This document shows positions 12,187 through 25,184 of a stretch of 64,000 nt of DNA, one piece after another. Source of the DNA: Ananas comosus (Eukaryota > Streptophyta > Magnoliopsida > Poales > Bromeliaceae). Positions within the stretch are counted from its first letter, which is position 1. The number at the start of each line of letters is the position of its first letter. The stretch spans positions 10,751,091-10,815,090 of the forward strand of contig NC_033636.1 of the NCBI RefSeq assembly GCF_001540865.1. The letters run 5' to 3'. The position numbers were made by a program, and so were the translations under genes. A model generated the notes under the pieces. It was not told where the DNA came from and did no database searches. It was given only the letters and a program-made list of their open reading frames with translations.

Positions 12187-12319
12187 GGCCCATAATTAGG
12201 CCCAATTTACGAAAGTTCAAGCCCAAGCCCATATACGTTTGCGTTGATTCCCCTGAGCTCGCTATGCTTCACTTTGTCTTCTTCCCCAATCCTCACTCGA
12301 GCTCGCTCTCGCATCTCTA
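12187..12319 (+). promoter_or_regulatory. CFM3 promoter/5' leader with site II-like motifs
   Basis: Four GGCCCA/GCCCA motifs (12187-12192, 12199-12204, 12221-12225, 12227-12232) cluster 90-135 bp before the CFM3 ATG. Such TGGGCC/T (site II) elements are known TCP-bound motifs in promoters of nuclear genes for organelle gene expression, which fits the plastid role. No TATA box is evident. Confidence 0.55.
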
Positions 12320-15300
12320 ATGGCGTTCCCCTCCCCACTCCCATGGAACCCTCCTCTTCATCTTCGTCCTCCTCCATCTCCCTCCTCCTCTCCTCTCTTC
12401 TCCTCGTATCCTCTCCTCCCTGCGCCACAAAGGCACAGTGTTCTCTCCTATCGCTCCAATCCTCACAGAATCGACGCGTATATCTCCTTCCACGCTCTCC
12501 AAAACCCTAACGAAGAGGATTACTACCCACAATCCCAATCGCAATCCGCTACATCCGAGGCCACGGCTAAGGAGATGAAGACGAAGAAGAAGAAGAAGAA
12601 GAAGAAGCTTCGGCCTAACTTCTATGACCAAACCTTAGAGCGGTGGTCCGTGAAGATCTCTTCTCAACGGTCGCGATTCCCGTGGCAGGAGAAGAGGTCG
12701 GAAGAGGAGGAGAACGGTAGCTCATTTCCCATTCCAATTTCTCATTCGTCCTTTGATTTGTTGGAGGATTCCTCTGCTACAGGTAAATCCATCGACCCCA
12801 CGTTAGCATCTGCAACTAAATTTAGGAGTAGTCGATTGGATTCCGAATCAAAGAGTCGGTTGGATTTGATAGCGGAAAAATTGAATGAGAATATTGGTGA
12901 TACGAATGATGATCTTAAATTGAGCTCTGAGAGGACCTCTCTGCGTTCCATGGATGAAAATCCTAAGAATGCTAACCCTGTGGATACTTATTTGGGGATT
13001 CGCTCGACGCATGCTCCTTGGGTCCATGGAGCTAAACTTAGACAAACCCATTTGGATTCCGAGGATGAAACTGAGAAGGGATTAGCTGATTTAGGGTTTG
13101 AAAGAGAGGAAGAGACACGGGGAGGCCTTTTGCTGAATGGAAACCGAAATGCCCTTTTGGGACAAAGCAAGTCTAATCGGATGTTGGATGTCGACAGAAC
13201 TGATTGTGTAGATAAATACAAGAGGAAGAGCTCACTGATCACTGAAGGGTTCAATGTTTCTCCAAGAGATGATGTAAATAATTCCATTAAACACTATCAG
13301 GATTCTGAAACGACCAGTCATGTTCGATCAGGAGGTCATCATTATAATGTAGGAAGTCAGCAGCGCAGTACTAGTGAGATAGTGGAGAAGCTTAGGAATT
13401 CGATGCACATAAAGAAGCTACCCAATAAAGATAATGGCGTTCCAATTGATAAATCTGGTGAGGGGTATGGTTCTGATTCTGACCAGAATATCGCTGAGTT
13501 CATGGGTCCAGATTCATTGCCATGGGGAAGGAAGAGAGATTCTAGTGGCGGGGAACATATTGGTAGTAGGAAGAGCAACACTGAACTGGCAGAGAGAACC
13601 ATCCCAGAGAATGAGCTGCGAAGGCTTAGGTATGCTGCATTAAGGATGAAAGAGAGGATGAAGGTGGGACCTGCAGGCGTTACAGAGGCTGTGGTAGAGA
13701 GCATACATGAGAAGTGGAGGGAAGCTGAGGTGGTTAAATTGCGGTTTGAAGGTGCACCGAGTCTGAACATGAAGAGGACACATGAGATTTTAGAGGTTAG
13801 GGTTGCAGTCCTTTTTGGCTTTTTTACTATTGAATATTTTATTGTATTTTTTAAAAATTAGGTGCTTCTTAGTTTTGTTCCACTATATTCTCATGCACCC
13901 AGGATGTTAATACAAATCATTCATACTATGTTAATCAAAACAATCTACTTGCCAGTTACTCTGATTTCTAATGGATAGTTTCTGAAATAGCGGAAATGCA
14001 GTTTATCTTAGTTACTCCCATTACTTTCTAAATTGTTCAATGGATAGTGCATTACTATAGTATTTTTTATGCCTATTTTTATTTAGTGTCAGCAACTTGT
14101 TAGGATAATCTTGCTATCTTTTAGCTACATCTGATTTTTAACTTTATCTTCACTTTACTATCTATCTAAGATTCTAAGGCGTCTTATCTTGGAGTGTATC
14201 TATGATATTCAATTTAATATTTATTTCATATGTTTTTGCAGAATAAAACTGGAGGTCTTGTGATTTGGAGATCTGGAAGATCACTTGTGTTATTTAGGGG
14301 AATGAGCTATGAACTTCCTTGTGTGCAATCATACCCTAAAGTAGCTAATACTGAGTCTAATCCCAAATACACTCATTCCACAGTTGATTGTACAGATAAT
14401 GTTGATGGGAATAAGATGGAGTCATGTAGCATTTCAAGTATCTCTGATGCCAAGCCTACTATGGCTTTTCTGAATCCTTATAAGGGATTTACAGATACAT
14501 CTAAAATCGACAGTTTGTTGGATGAGTTGGGCCCAAGATTCAAGGATTGGTCGGGCCGAATGCCAGTTCCTGTTGACGCTGACTTGCTTCCTAGCGTAGT
14601 TCCTGGTTACAAACCACCATTCAGGCTACTTCCATACAAGACTAAACGAGCTCTAGGAAATAGGGACATGACTTATCTGCGTAGACTGGCCAGAACAATG
14701 CCTCCTCACTTCGCTCTAGGTATCAAACATAACTATTATGGTAAACGAGAAAAATAACATTTGTATGTATTTGTTATTCATTTTCCGTTGATCTTTTAAT
14801 TACTATTTTCGTATGTTGTAGGAAGATACAAGCTGCACCAAGGCTTAGCTAGTGCTATGGTGAAGTTATGGGAAAAAAGTACTATTGCAAAGATAGCTAT
14901 AAAGCGCGGCATACCAAATACATCTAACGAGAGAATGGCAGAAGAAATCAAGGTAATCAGCACGACATATTGTAAGAGTGCATGTCCCAATTTGATTGGT
15001 CTTTTATATGTGAGCAAGAAAACTGTCTAGGTGCTTTGATTCTCAGTTAGTTCCTTAAGCAAGTTGCTTTCCTCCTCCTATGGGCCTGAAGCCAGCCCAT
15101 TTTATCTCTAACTATCTTGTGCATGACCTATTTTTTTGTCGCACATGTCTTATTTTCTTAGAAACATTCCCATGGATAACTTTGTTTATGGTTTTCTGGA
15201 TCAGATTGAAGTCGAAGAAACTGTAATGTTAAATTTACTTTTATTATCAGCTTTCATATCTGTAGTTTGAGGCCGAGGCCCTTAGCTTAAGGATATTAAT

Positions 15301-16979
15301 AGTTAAGCAAATAAAAAAAGCTTCGTATTTCACACTGATCTTCTGGCTCTTATCTTTCAAGTTATTTTTATATGCCATAATAGTCCATATTGTACTTAGT
15401 CAGACTACTATCCCCTTATTCACCTAATGCAGTATGAATCCTGAATTCACGAGTCATCTGCAGAAATTGACAGGGGGAACACTTCTTTCTAGGAACAAAG
15501 AATATATTGTATTCTACAGGGGAAATGACTTCATAATGCCCTCAATCCGTGATGTGTTGATAGAGAAACAACAGCTAGCCACTGTACAACAGGATGAGGA
15601 AGAGTTAGCTCGGTTGAAAGCATCAGCTTCTCTTATGTCGAAAGCGAAAGCTTCAAAGGGTCCATTAGTCGCCGGTACTCTTAAAGAAACTGTTGAAGCA
15701 AATTCTCGGTGGGGAAACCCATTAAGCAGCAAAGCAAGGGAAAAAATGAAGAAGGAATTGACACTAGCAAAACATGCATCTCTAGTGAGATTCCTTGAGA
15801 GAAAACTAGTCTTTGTAAGTTCTTACCAACCTTCACTATGTTTTTTTGTTTGTTTGACCTTGATTCTGGAATGACTTCTCTTCTCCGAGAATCAATAGCT
15901 AAGCATTTGCTGCTAAAAGAATCTGGAGTTTTTTGTGGCAAAAGAGCGGCTGAAATAGGTTTTTATGCATCCCAAGAATGGAAGCTCCAATTTAAAAACT
16001 TCTACATCTGATTGAAATAGCTGGTAATATTTCTCCAAGAAGTTCTATTCAAACAACATTTCAACAGAAGCTCCAGCAGGGACAGCCTAGCCCTTTATGA
16101 ATAATGAACACGAATATATCTTAGTTGTTTGTGCAATACATAGGACCTCTTACTCATATTAATGACCACAACTTGCATGTATTACTCATTGGATTTACCA
16201 GGCAAAAGCAAAGGTTGCAAAAGCAGAGAAAGCTTTGGCCAAAGTGCAAGAATACTTAACTCCAGCAGAGCTTCCAACTGATTTAGAAACTGTTACTGAT
16301 GAGGAGCGTTTCTTATTTCGCAAGATGGGCCTCAAGATGAGAGCCTTTTTACTAGTTGGTAAGGACCAGGGCTGTTATAAATTTATCTTATTGTTTCTTT
16401 AAAAATTTATCTTATTGTTTCTTTAAAATGAGTGAATCATTTATTGATATATCAATGAAGCCAATTCATTTTTACCATTGTTGTACCAAAAAAATTTTTC
16501 TTCAGGGAAGAGAGGGGTTTTTGATGGAACAGTACAAAACATGCACCTAAACTGGAAGCATAGAGAGCTAGTCAAAATTCTTGTGAATGGAAAAAACTTT
16601 GCGCAAGTAAAGCATCTAGCAATCTCTCTTGAGGCTGAGAGTGGGGGTGTGTTGATTTCGGTTGATAAAACTACCAAAGGTTATGCAATCATTGTTTACC
16701 GTGGAAAGAACTATCAGCGTCCGCAGACTTTGAAGCCCAGGAATCTGTTGACAAGGAGACAGGCCTTAGCACGCTCTATAGAACTGCAGAGACGGGAGGT
16801 AAAAATGATAGTAGCTTTATCTCTTCCACACTAACTGTTTTATTTAACTAAATTCTTACTATTTTTCTGATACTTTTGGCTCTTTGCTGAAGGCATTAAA
16901 TCATCATATTTCAAATTTGCGGGAACGAATTGAGATGCTGAAGTCTCAGCTAGTATGAACTTTTTCTTGCCTACTTACA

Positions 16980-17026
<47 letters not shown>

Positions 17027-17826
17027 GCTCGTCTTAATTATTTACTTTCTTAAGAACAATTGTACTAATATTCCAAAAATCTGCAGGATCAGATGAAGGC
17101 TGATAAGGATTTTGAGGATAAAGACTTAATTTTGCGAGTTGATGACGCTTTATTGGAAGATGATAACGTTGAGGTAAGGATATGCAACATGTCCTTGTGT
17201 TAAAAAGTAGGAAACTGTAAGGCGCTACTAGTTGAGATACTGGTGGTGTCTACTTGCTTGTCACCGTTGTGGGCACTGAAACCTACATGAATCGGCATAT
17301 CCTCTTTTGTCATTTTTTCTATGAGGAGGTCAGGGGTAAAATGGTTGGTACTATCCAAATTGCCCTTGTGTGTCTCACTTTAACAGTTTAGTCTCTTAAT
17401 TATCATATATTGCACTTTGGTTCCTGACCATTAAAGACTTTTTCTTTATCACTGTTTGAAGTAAACTAGAATATGCTAGTCATTTCAGAGGTGAATGGCT
17501 CAAAAATGGTCATTTCATAAGAAAATTAGATTTTTTTTTTTTTTGTTGATATAGAATATGTAAGATTTCTAGGTTCCTTCTGTCATGGTCTAGAAAATGG
17601 TCATTTCATAAGAAAATTAGATTTTTTTTTTTTGATATAGAAGATGTGAGATTTCTAGGTCCCTTCTTTCATGGCCTAGTAGAAAATGGTCATTTCATAA
17701 GAAAATTAGATTTTTTTTTTTTGATATAGAAGATGTGAGATTTCTAGGTTCCTTCTTTCTTGTACGAGTGTCTAACCATGTGGAAAGCAAATTTTCTGCC
17801 GATTATCATCTGATTTAGCTTTGGAT

Positions 17827-17857
<31 letters not shown>

Positions 17858-17941
17858 CAGGTTGAAGGTGAAGAGGCCTATCTGGAAACATATAGCAGCG
17901 GAGACGAGGAAGATGATGCTGCTTTCACAGATATGGCTTAG
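12320..17941 (+). CDS. CFM3: CFM3, CRM-domain group II intron splicing factor (nine exons)
   Basis: Exons 12320-13795, 14242-14719, 14822-14952, 15464-15814, 16202-16358, 16506-16798, 16893-16952, 17087-17173 and 17861-17941 join in phase (3114 nt, 1037 residues). All introns are GT-AG. The N-terminus is Ser/Pro-rich and fits a plastid transit peptide. A long acidic, low-similarity stretch follows. Three CRM (YhbY-like RNA-binding) domains lie at about 430-520, 635-725 and 845-935. Each keeps the family pattern: GGLVIWRSG with [24 protein letters not shown], and GGVLISVDK with [11 protein letters not shown]. The LPWGRKRD and [19 protein letters not shown] runs place it with CFM3. CFM3 proteins are known to bind chloroplast (and in part mitochondrial) group II introns and help their splicing with CRS2/CAF cofactors. 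The C-terminus is acidic. It appears intact. Confidence 0.93.
16981..17022. repeat. (TC)n microsatellite in CFM3 intron 7
   Basis: About 21 uninterrupted CT units between exons 7 and 8. The intron borders are intact. Confidence 0.95.
17503..17760. repeat. ~95-bp tandem repeat in CFM3 intron 8
   Basis: Three copies begin AAAATGGTCATTTCATAAGA at about 17503, 17594 and 17692. Each has a poly(T) run and TTTCTAGGTYCCTTCT. Copies differ in poly(T) length and a few bases. Only this intron carries it in the window. Confidence 0.85.
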
Positions 17942-18319
17942 AGTGAGATGCTATTGAAACTAGTCGTCAAGTGGCGAGTGCTGAATGAAAATTCTGTCTG
18001 GTAAAGATTTAAAAGCATAAACGAAAACAACAAACCTAAGATTTTGTGGTTACAGCTCTTAGTTGTGTCACAAAACCCGAGGATGAACATGGAGATTTTC
18101 AGAGCCAAGCAAGCATGGATGCCGTAAAGGGACGCAGCACAAAACTTGTACAAGGACAACAAATATCCATATGGTATAATTATATTCACCCCCCTTTGTG
18201 TTGCAAGTTCATCTTCTCCGTAATTGCAGCAGCCATGCATGTGTAGCAATTTTACTTTCGCTACTTGGAAAAACCACAAAAATCATGCAAGTTGCTCTTT
18301 CCAACAATTTCGAACATAT

Positions 18320-18481
18320 ACCGACCGTCTCTAAAACAAGTGGCAAAAGGTTTTATGGTTGGTACTCGAGGTTCCAAGTTCATATCCTAGTTAATTCATA
18401 TTTTCAGCTAAGTTTATTTCTAAATAAAATAAACGAAGCGGATAACGTACTACCTATCTCTAAAAAAAAAATAATAATAAT
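18320..18481 (+). mobile_element. SINE downstream of CFM3
   Basis: Head ACCGACCGTCTCTAAAACAA, tail GATAACGTACTACCTATCTC plus A-rich end. Imperfect duplication AATTTCGAACATAT (18306-18319) and AATTTCAAACACAT (18482-18495). It is older than the 10.7-kb copy. It lies about 380 bp past the CFM3 stop and may fall in or near the 3' UTR. Confidence 0.8.
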
Positions 18482-18917
18482 AATTTCAAACACATAAAAC
18501 AGACAAGAAAAGAGATAAAGAAAAATCACATCTTTGTGGCGGCCAAGGACGTTTACTTTTATCTTCTCTGTGGTGGTATAGCAGGTTCTGACATAATCTC
18601 ATGGGCACTTAGCGTACCTCTAATACATATGAGATTAGCCCAAAGTACAATTATGCCGCATGACGACCAGTAAGCCAGAGGCGTTAACATAAAGGTTTCT
18701 AGCCCCACCCCCCAAGCCCAGTTCATGCCCTTTCCAGACAAACTAACAGCCAAATAGAAAAATAGTACTTTCAGAAATCAAAACATCGTTTCTATACAAC
18801 TAGTACTTTCAGCGTAGACATGTGAAATCACCAAAAAATATTAAGGACAAGAAATAAGTGTTAAATGGATATTTTAACAGGCATTAATCTCACAACCCCT
18901 AAACTTATAAAATTAAA

Positions 18918-21091
18918 AATGGTGCTGCTACCCGACCAAAACCTATTTCCCCTCTCCCCCCCCCCTCGACAGAAGCAGGTGAATCAAAACATTCACCAAT
19001 TCACCATACATCCTTCGCTCCAAGACTACAAGCTAAATATAAAGGACATCTCACAAAGCATGAAAGCACCAGAACTCGCTATGATGAAAGAACCAGTCAT
19101 ATGCGACAAACCCAATATTTCTAGTAAGCTATTCTTAATGCTAATCACTCTGTTGATGGGCTCTTGAATACTCGACCCCACTCTCCGGCGATGATATATT
19201 GGACGATCATCCGAGGTTGAATTGCTATACACGCCATTCCTGAAGCTCTTTCGAATCAAGTTCCGGGGCCCCGCCGCGCTCTGGAGCAGCAGGCTGTTGC
19301 CCTTCGTCTGCTAATTTTTTGAGAATGTTCATTACAGTCGGAAGGAATTTTTGTGGACAAAGAAAGAAGCCGATGAGCGCATGAATTACGAGAAAAAAAA
19401 AGGTCATGAATATCAGGCTAAATAGGATTAGCATCATTGATCAAAGAATAAAATGGGAATTTCTGTGGCTTTTACACTCACAGCGCCATTGCGGAATTCG
19501 CCAGAGATGTCTAGCTGTACCCAAAGGGCTTTTCCACAAGAAAAGCAACAAATATGACAGCTAGATAAAGTGGATTCCTGCATTCAAATCAGGAGGATTG
19601 AGAAAATGAAAAAAAAAATTGCCCTCTTTTGTTTTGTTTATAAGACATAAATAATATTACCTTAGTAAGTCATGAATTCATTGAAGCCAGAACAAGCATA
19701 GCAGCAATTGCCCATGGGGGGCAACCAGTTATTGTTACGCTTGTTAGCTTCCTGAGAATTTGCAACAAAACATGCTGAGTAGTATTACTTCTACAAACAA
19801 GTTAAGTACTACACATATATGAGAAAGTTATAATTGATCTTTTTTTTGGCGAGACTGATCAACTCGAGGACAAAGAAAATAATGGGACCTAAATAAAACA
19901 TACGACGTCCCAAGCATATTCAATAGGAAAGAATAATATATATATATATATAGAGTTGAGCTAGATACTCTCTCAAAAGCACCAAGAGGGTGGTGCTTTG
20001 AGTTTTTAGCTATTGGAGGAAAAATGTAAGGTTGGATGATGGTGGTAGGTGGTGGTAGTGGAACAGTGGTTTAATCCACAGAGCTATTAGTAATCAAGGA
20101 GTAGATCCAAGGCGCTAGAAACCTAGAAACACTAACGGGTTTGGTGCTTCTAAAAGCATTCTAGGCTGAATTCTAATATATATATAATATATATATATAT
20201 ATTATATAGAGTAGGGCGATCATACTCATAATAGTATAGTAGCCGACCTATAATATATATATAAGTAAGCACCAATTAAGAAATTGACCATATAGTAGTA
20301 TACAGAACACAAAGGTTTCTACTATTCAAAAAGAATGCTCAGCATAGTAAACAAATCAATAATGGTGAAAACTGAAATTTCTGTAAGATTTAACGAATCT
20401 AAAAGATCAGATTTCAAAAGTAATCTATCCATAAATCAACATAGTGACTCACCATTCAACTATACAACCACAAACTATCATGCAAATTATGGCATAACAT
20501 CCATGAATGCGTAAAATAGCTACACACTAGAAACAGTGTTTAAAAGAGAGCAGTTGGAGAAAGTTGCCCTGAGCAGCAATGGCCTGAGTCACAGTATAAC
20601 TCTGTCTCTGCTTGAATTGCCTCCAAAGATTTGCATTGCACAGGTGTAATCAAAGTTCGTTCTATTGGTAGCCTGGCGATAACAATCAACCAAAAATCTA
20701 CCTCAGAAAACTATAAAAAGAAATTGTCACATAAGAGAGTATAGTGTAAACAACACACTTAGGCCTGCTTGTTCGTCCGTAACTAATTCAGGTTGCAAAT
20801 GACTTTCATCATTGAACTAAGTTTAGGTGAAAATTATTTTTCCACGCGTTGTTTGTTAATAGAAGGTCAATGGCTTTGGAAACTAGAGCTACCCAATTTT
20901 TCATTTTTTTTTAACTGAAAACTTCCCACATTAGCACCGAAAAAGGCGAAAAAAAAGTTACAGCAGTTAAATTTTTAATATTTTCTCTTTTTCTCTGGTA
21001 ATTGGCTTCAGCACCGCCCAAGGCAACATAAGTTAGGTGTTTCTGAGAAAATAGAGTTATGGGCAAATTTAATTAATTGGCTGACAAAACA
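18918..21091 (-). pseudogene. RHD3: error-rich second copy of RHD3 3' end (probable unmerged haplotype)
   Basis: This 2.2-kb block matches 24062-26516 base for base apart from many 1-2-base indels, some substitutions and a swapped MITE in an intron. On the minus strand it contains the counterparts of the last four RHD3 exons (about 20568-20673, 19662-19751, 19482-19576 and 19145-19375). Small indels shift their frames; for example, two extra bases lie near the stop and one G is missing in the transmembrane exon. It ends exactly at the 25-N gap. A true tandem pseudogene is possible. The pattern of short indels, the join at a gap and the different intron MITE fit better an unpolished alternative haplotype placed next to its allele. 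Confidence 0.8.
19938..20262. mobile_element. TA-flanked MITE in RHD3 copy 1 only
   Basis: Lies between (TA)n tracts, with AGTTGAGCTAGATACTCTCTC near the left end and GGTGCTTCTAAAAGCATTC near the right. The centre matches the MITE at 8972-9262. At the equivalent intron position in the other copy a different MITE (25078-25684) is present. Confidence 0.65.
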
Positions 21092-21116
21092 NNNNNNNNN
21101 NNNNNNNNNNNNNNNN
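21092..21116. other. assembly gap (25 N)
   Basis: Twenty-five N. The left side stops inside the 3' part of the intron MITE that is complete at 26190-26540. The right side is unrelated sequence. Confidence 0.99.
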
Positions 21117-24061
21117 AGGCGAGTGGGAGATGCGGGGCCAAGGGGTGGGCCGATCGAGGCTGAGGGCGGTGCTCTGCCGACAACTAACTATGGCGGACGA
21201 GTGACCGCAGTCTCGGTGCTGGTGCGCGGAGCCTTTTTCGGTGACTGTTCTAATTTATTTTGGATTTATTTACTTATTTATTTTGAGCTTCATCATAGAA
21301 TTTTAGATGGCTCTTTCAACTAAATATTTCCGTGCTAAAATATGAAGAAACTTGCATACATTTATTTGAGCCTTATTCTGTAACTGGCATAGTTATTTAC
21401 GGACTACATTGCGAGCTAAAAAGAAATAATTGGGAATAATAATTTTATATATTTTTTAATTTGAATATAAATATATGTAAGCATTCAAAATATTAAATAT
21501 GAAAAAATATCAAAGCTGAGCCCAAATCTCTTCTATTCCATTCTCTTTTCCTAGGCTCTGTTATTACATCTAATTTTTTTCTTTAAGAAAAATAGAAGCA
21601 TTTCTAAGATTGAATCTGCATGCAACTACTTACGCCTTTTACTTTTTCATGGTTTTTTATTGCAGCATTTCATATAATTCACATTGACACTCTGTAGGTT
21701 TCCTAAGCACAGAAGGCCCCTCACAACCCTTGATCAGTGATTCAATCGCCCGAAGTATTTATCCACCTATGCTCGAGTAGGTATTAGCTAGCTCATATGT
21801 AATTGTTCTAAAATTAATCGAACGTGGTCAATTTCACTGCTTGTACTTTCACCCTTCTATATGATAAAATCTTTCATGTGCCCTACTTCATTATAAATTA
21901 CTTCAGCTTATCTTTTTAGATACAAAAAAAAGTATGAACCACTCACAAAAGCAACGAGTTCAGGTAATGAGTTTGGTTGGAAATGCTATTTGCAGTAGTT
22001 ATAGTAGCTTTGTGTTTTGTTGCTCTTTTACATTTGATTCTTCGCCTGGATATTAATTAGAATATTCTTTAATTTTATTAGGTATAAGAGTATATTTAGG
22101 TTTTGCGCATACATGTTCCCGAAACATAGTGTGAATTGTAGAAATACCCTGCAAAAGAAATTCCATAAGTTGTCCTGCAAAAGTCCTAAGTTCATGCAGA
22201 TATGTCTGTGTTTCAAAATCTCGTTAGTGAACTGTTTCATTTTTAAACAGTTTTCTTGTGAAATGACTATATTTGCCCTCCAAGATATATCCCTCCGAAA
22301 AAGTATCCTTTCCCCTTCTCCTTTCTACTTCCTTTGGGCCGTCGGAGGAAAACCGGCGGCGACGCAGGGTAGGTCGGGTTCTCGCCGGCCGACGAAGGAG
22401 GAGGGATAGAGAATTTGAGAGGAAGAAGAAGTGGGAAGAGGGAAGAAGGAGAGGAAAGAGCCGGAAAGGAGGAAAGAGGAGAGGGTTGCAGCCGCGCACC
22501 TCCTCCCTTGCCGGCGACCGAGGAAGAGGGCGAAGAGAAAAAGGGAGAGAAGAAAGAAATGGCAAAGAGGAGAGAGGGAGAGAAGAGGAAGAGAAGAGAA
22601 GGTTCGCACCAGCACGCCGCATCTTCTCACCTCACCCGCACGAAGAGATGGGAAGAGGAAGAGGAGGAGGCCCAAGAAGAAAGACGGAAAGAGGCGAGAG
22701 GGAGAGGAAGAAGAGGGGAAGAGGAAGAAAATTGGGGAAAAGAGCACGTTCGCCTGCTGCAGCGCCGCACGCTGCCCGCCCGGCCACGCCGCGGCATCTC
22801 GTTCGGCCTTGCGACAGGCAAGGGGAAAAGGAATGAGTAAGCGATTGAGGACAACAGTAAGGGGCGGCAACGTAAAAATTTCACACGTAATTGAATAATC
22901 GTGGTTGCACAGTAAGTTTAGCTGTGCGTTAGAGACACTAAATTTCTCTAACAGACTCTAACAGCGGGACATATCTGCATTAACTTCACTGACTTGTCTG
23001 TAGAGGACAACTTATGGAAATTTTTATTCTATGTGAGCAGATATTTTCTGCAATTTACTATGTTTGCAAGGACGTATATGCAATACCCTAATTTTTAATA
23101 TTGTTGAGAATTGTATATTTTCAGGTTCTATTTTTATCAGGCTATCATCCGATGTCAATTGATAATAAATAAAATATTATTTCGATATATTCTACCGCTG
23201 CATCGCCAAAGCGGGTTAACTAGCACTGGGTTCACTAAGAACAATAATTTTGACCTTATGTCAGACTATAGCGAAAATCATAAATAATTTATTTTAATGT
23301 ATATAAAAATCGTATTAATGCGATTTTATCAACATAGCTTTCCCTAATATTCAATTTATGCGATAGGAAATGATTGCCCGATTGAGATTGAACATTCCTT
23401 ACAGCCACCCCAATATACGACCAACTTTTACCTACTTTCATTAAGTTGCAATACAGATTAACATGGGTATGTATTCCAAATAGAGTAATATATGTTTAAT
23501 AGGGGGGAATAATCACTCTTGCATTCTTTAACGGAGCGCTCGCATGTCGTCTATTGCGTTTAGTGTGGTATGCCGTTCAGTTTATTATGGATTTTCAGAA
23601 TTTGATGCATAGCGTTGGTTCCCATCGAGCATTTACACTAAACCTATACCCATTCCTTTCTCAACGCCCTAGTGTTTCCCATTCTCTATTTAACAATTTA
23701 TGCACTGTTTAACACCATCGTTCTCTTTGAAACTAGTCGGTCGCTACACTCATCTACATTTCTTGCAATTGCATCAAACGTCTCTCGGGACTACCGTGAT
23801 TCTTGTTGATGCCCTCCGAAGGCGCTGCTGGGACCGATCAGCCGGGCGCGGCCCGGACGCGGTAGTGTCCTAGTAAACTTCTGCACGTGCTTATCAGAGC
23901 TACGGAAGGACTTTCCGCGTTTATCAACGAAGCGCCATACATCATTTCCGATCATCGGAGAGTAGCATTATTTGCAAGGCACCTCTCCTCGCCATGTGTT
24001 ACCATGACCGCATCGCACCTAAGGGTGACGCCGGCGCGGACCGCACCCCGCCCGAAATACA
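21117..24061. other. unassigned insert between the two RHD3 copies
   Basis: About 2.9 kb with no counterpart in the RHD3 gene. It holds a GC-rich start (21117-21240), AT-rich sequence, the TIR element at 22095-23095 and a mixed tail (23200-24061) of no recognised kind. I see no convincing gene. It may be misplaced sequence joined at the gap. Confidence 0.5.
22095..23095. mobile_element. long-TIR (Mutator-like?) element with purine-rich core
   Basis: The left arm (about 22100-22215) and right arm (about 22965-23091) are inverted repeats of roughly 70 percent identity by eye. They share CCATAAGTTGTCCT, ATGCAGATATGTC and GAAACATAG/GCAAACATAG words. Between them is a GC- and purine-rich block (22320-22890) with long overlapping open frames on both strands, as expected from biased composition. 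Long TIRs around a GC-rich foreign core resemble a Pack-MULE, but I see no clear 9-bp target duplication. Confidence 0.45.
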
Positions 24062-25123
24062 AATGGCGCTGTACCCGACAAACTAGTCCCTCTCCCCCCC
24101 CCCCCCCCCTCGACAGCAAGCAGGTGAATCAAAACATTCACCAGTCACCATACATCCTTCGCTCCAAGACTACAAAGCTAATATAAAGGACATCTCACAA
24201 AGCATGATAGCACCAGAAACTCGCTATGATGAAAGAACCAGTCATATGCGACAAACCCAATATTTCTAGTAAGCTATTCTTAATGCTAATCACTCTGTTG
24301 ATGGGCTTGAATACTCGACCCCACTCTCCGGCGATGATATATTGGACGATGCATCCGAGGTTGAATTGCTATACACGCCATTCCTGAAGCTCTTCGAATC
24401 AAGTTCCGGGCCCCGCCGCCGCTCTGGAGCAGCAGGCTGTTGCCCTTCGTCTGCTAATTTTTTGAGAATGTTCATTACAGTCGGAAGGAATTTTGTGGAC
24501 AAAGAAAGAAGCCCAGGAAGCTGCATGAATTACGAGAAAAAAAAGGTCATAATATCAGGCTAAATAGGATTAGCATATTGAGTTCAAAAGAATAAAATGG
24601 GAATTTCTGTGGCTTTTACACTCACAGCGCCATTGCGGAATTCGCCAGAGATGTCTAGCTGTACCCAAAGGGCTTTTCCCACAAGAAAAGCAACAAATAT
24701 GACAGCTAGATAAAGTGGATTCCTGCATTCAAATCAGGAGAGATTTGAGAAAAGTGAAAAAAAAAAAATTGCCCTCATTTTGTTTTGTTTATAAGACATT
24801 AAATAATATTACCTTAGTAAGGTCATGAATTCATTGAAGCCCAGAACAAGCATAGCAGCAATTGCCCATGGAGGGGGCAACCAGTTATTGTTACGCTTGT
24901 TAGCTTCCTGAGAATTTGCAACAACACATGCTAAGTAGATATCTTTCTACAAACAAGTTAATGTACTACAACATATATGAGAAAGTTATAATTGATCTTT
25001 TATTTGGGAGACTCATCAACTCGAGGACAGAGAAATAATGGGACCTAAAATAAAACATACGACTTCCCAAGCATATGGTAGCACCAATGACTTGGTGCTA
25101 TTAATAGCATAGTAGCCTAGTTC

Positions 25124-25184
<61 letters not shown>

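Noticed and set aside
12503..12512. AAACCCTAA telo-box-like word
   Set aside because: It falls inside the coding part of CFM3 exon 1, so a promoter role is not supported.
12317..12631. Minus-strand frame overlapping CFM3 exon 1
   Set aside because: Mirror frame of the Ser/Pro-rich transit region; the plus-strand gene explains the sequence.
18559..18753. 64-codon minus-strand frame with a hydrophobic run (TPLAYWSSCGIIVLWANLI)
   Set aside because: I recognise no family, it has no neighbouring exons and lies next to a low-quality duplicated block. It could be a small exon but I cannot support it.
22273..22898. Long overlapping open frames on both strands, rich in Arg/Glu/Lys or Ser/Leu/Phe
   Set aside because: All six frames are open because of the purine-rich composition. 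No domain, no codon pattern and mutually overlapping frames; treated as cargo of a TIR element.
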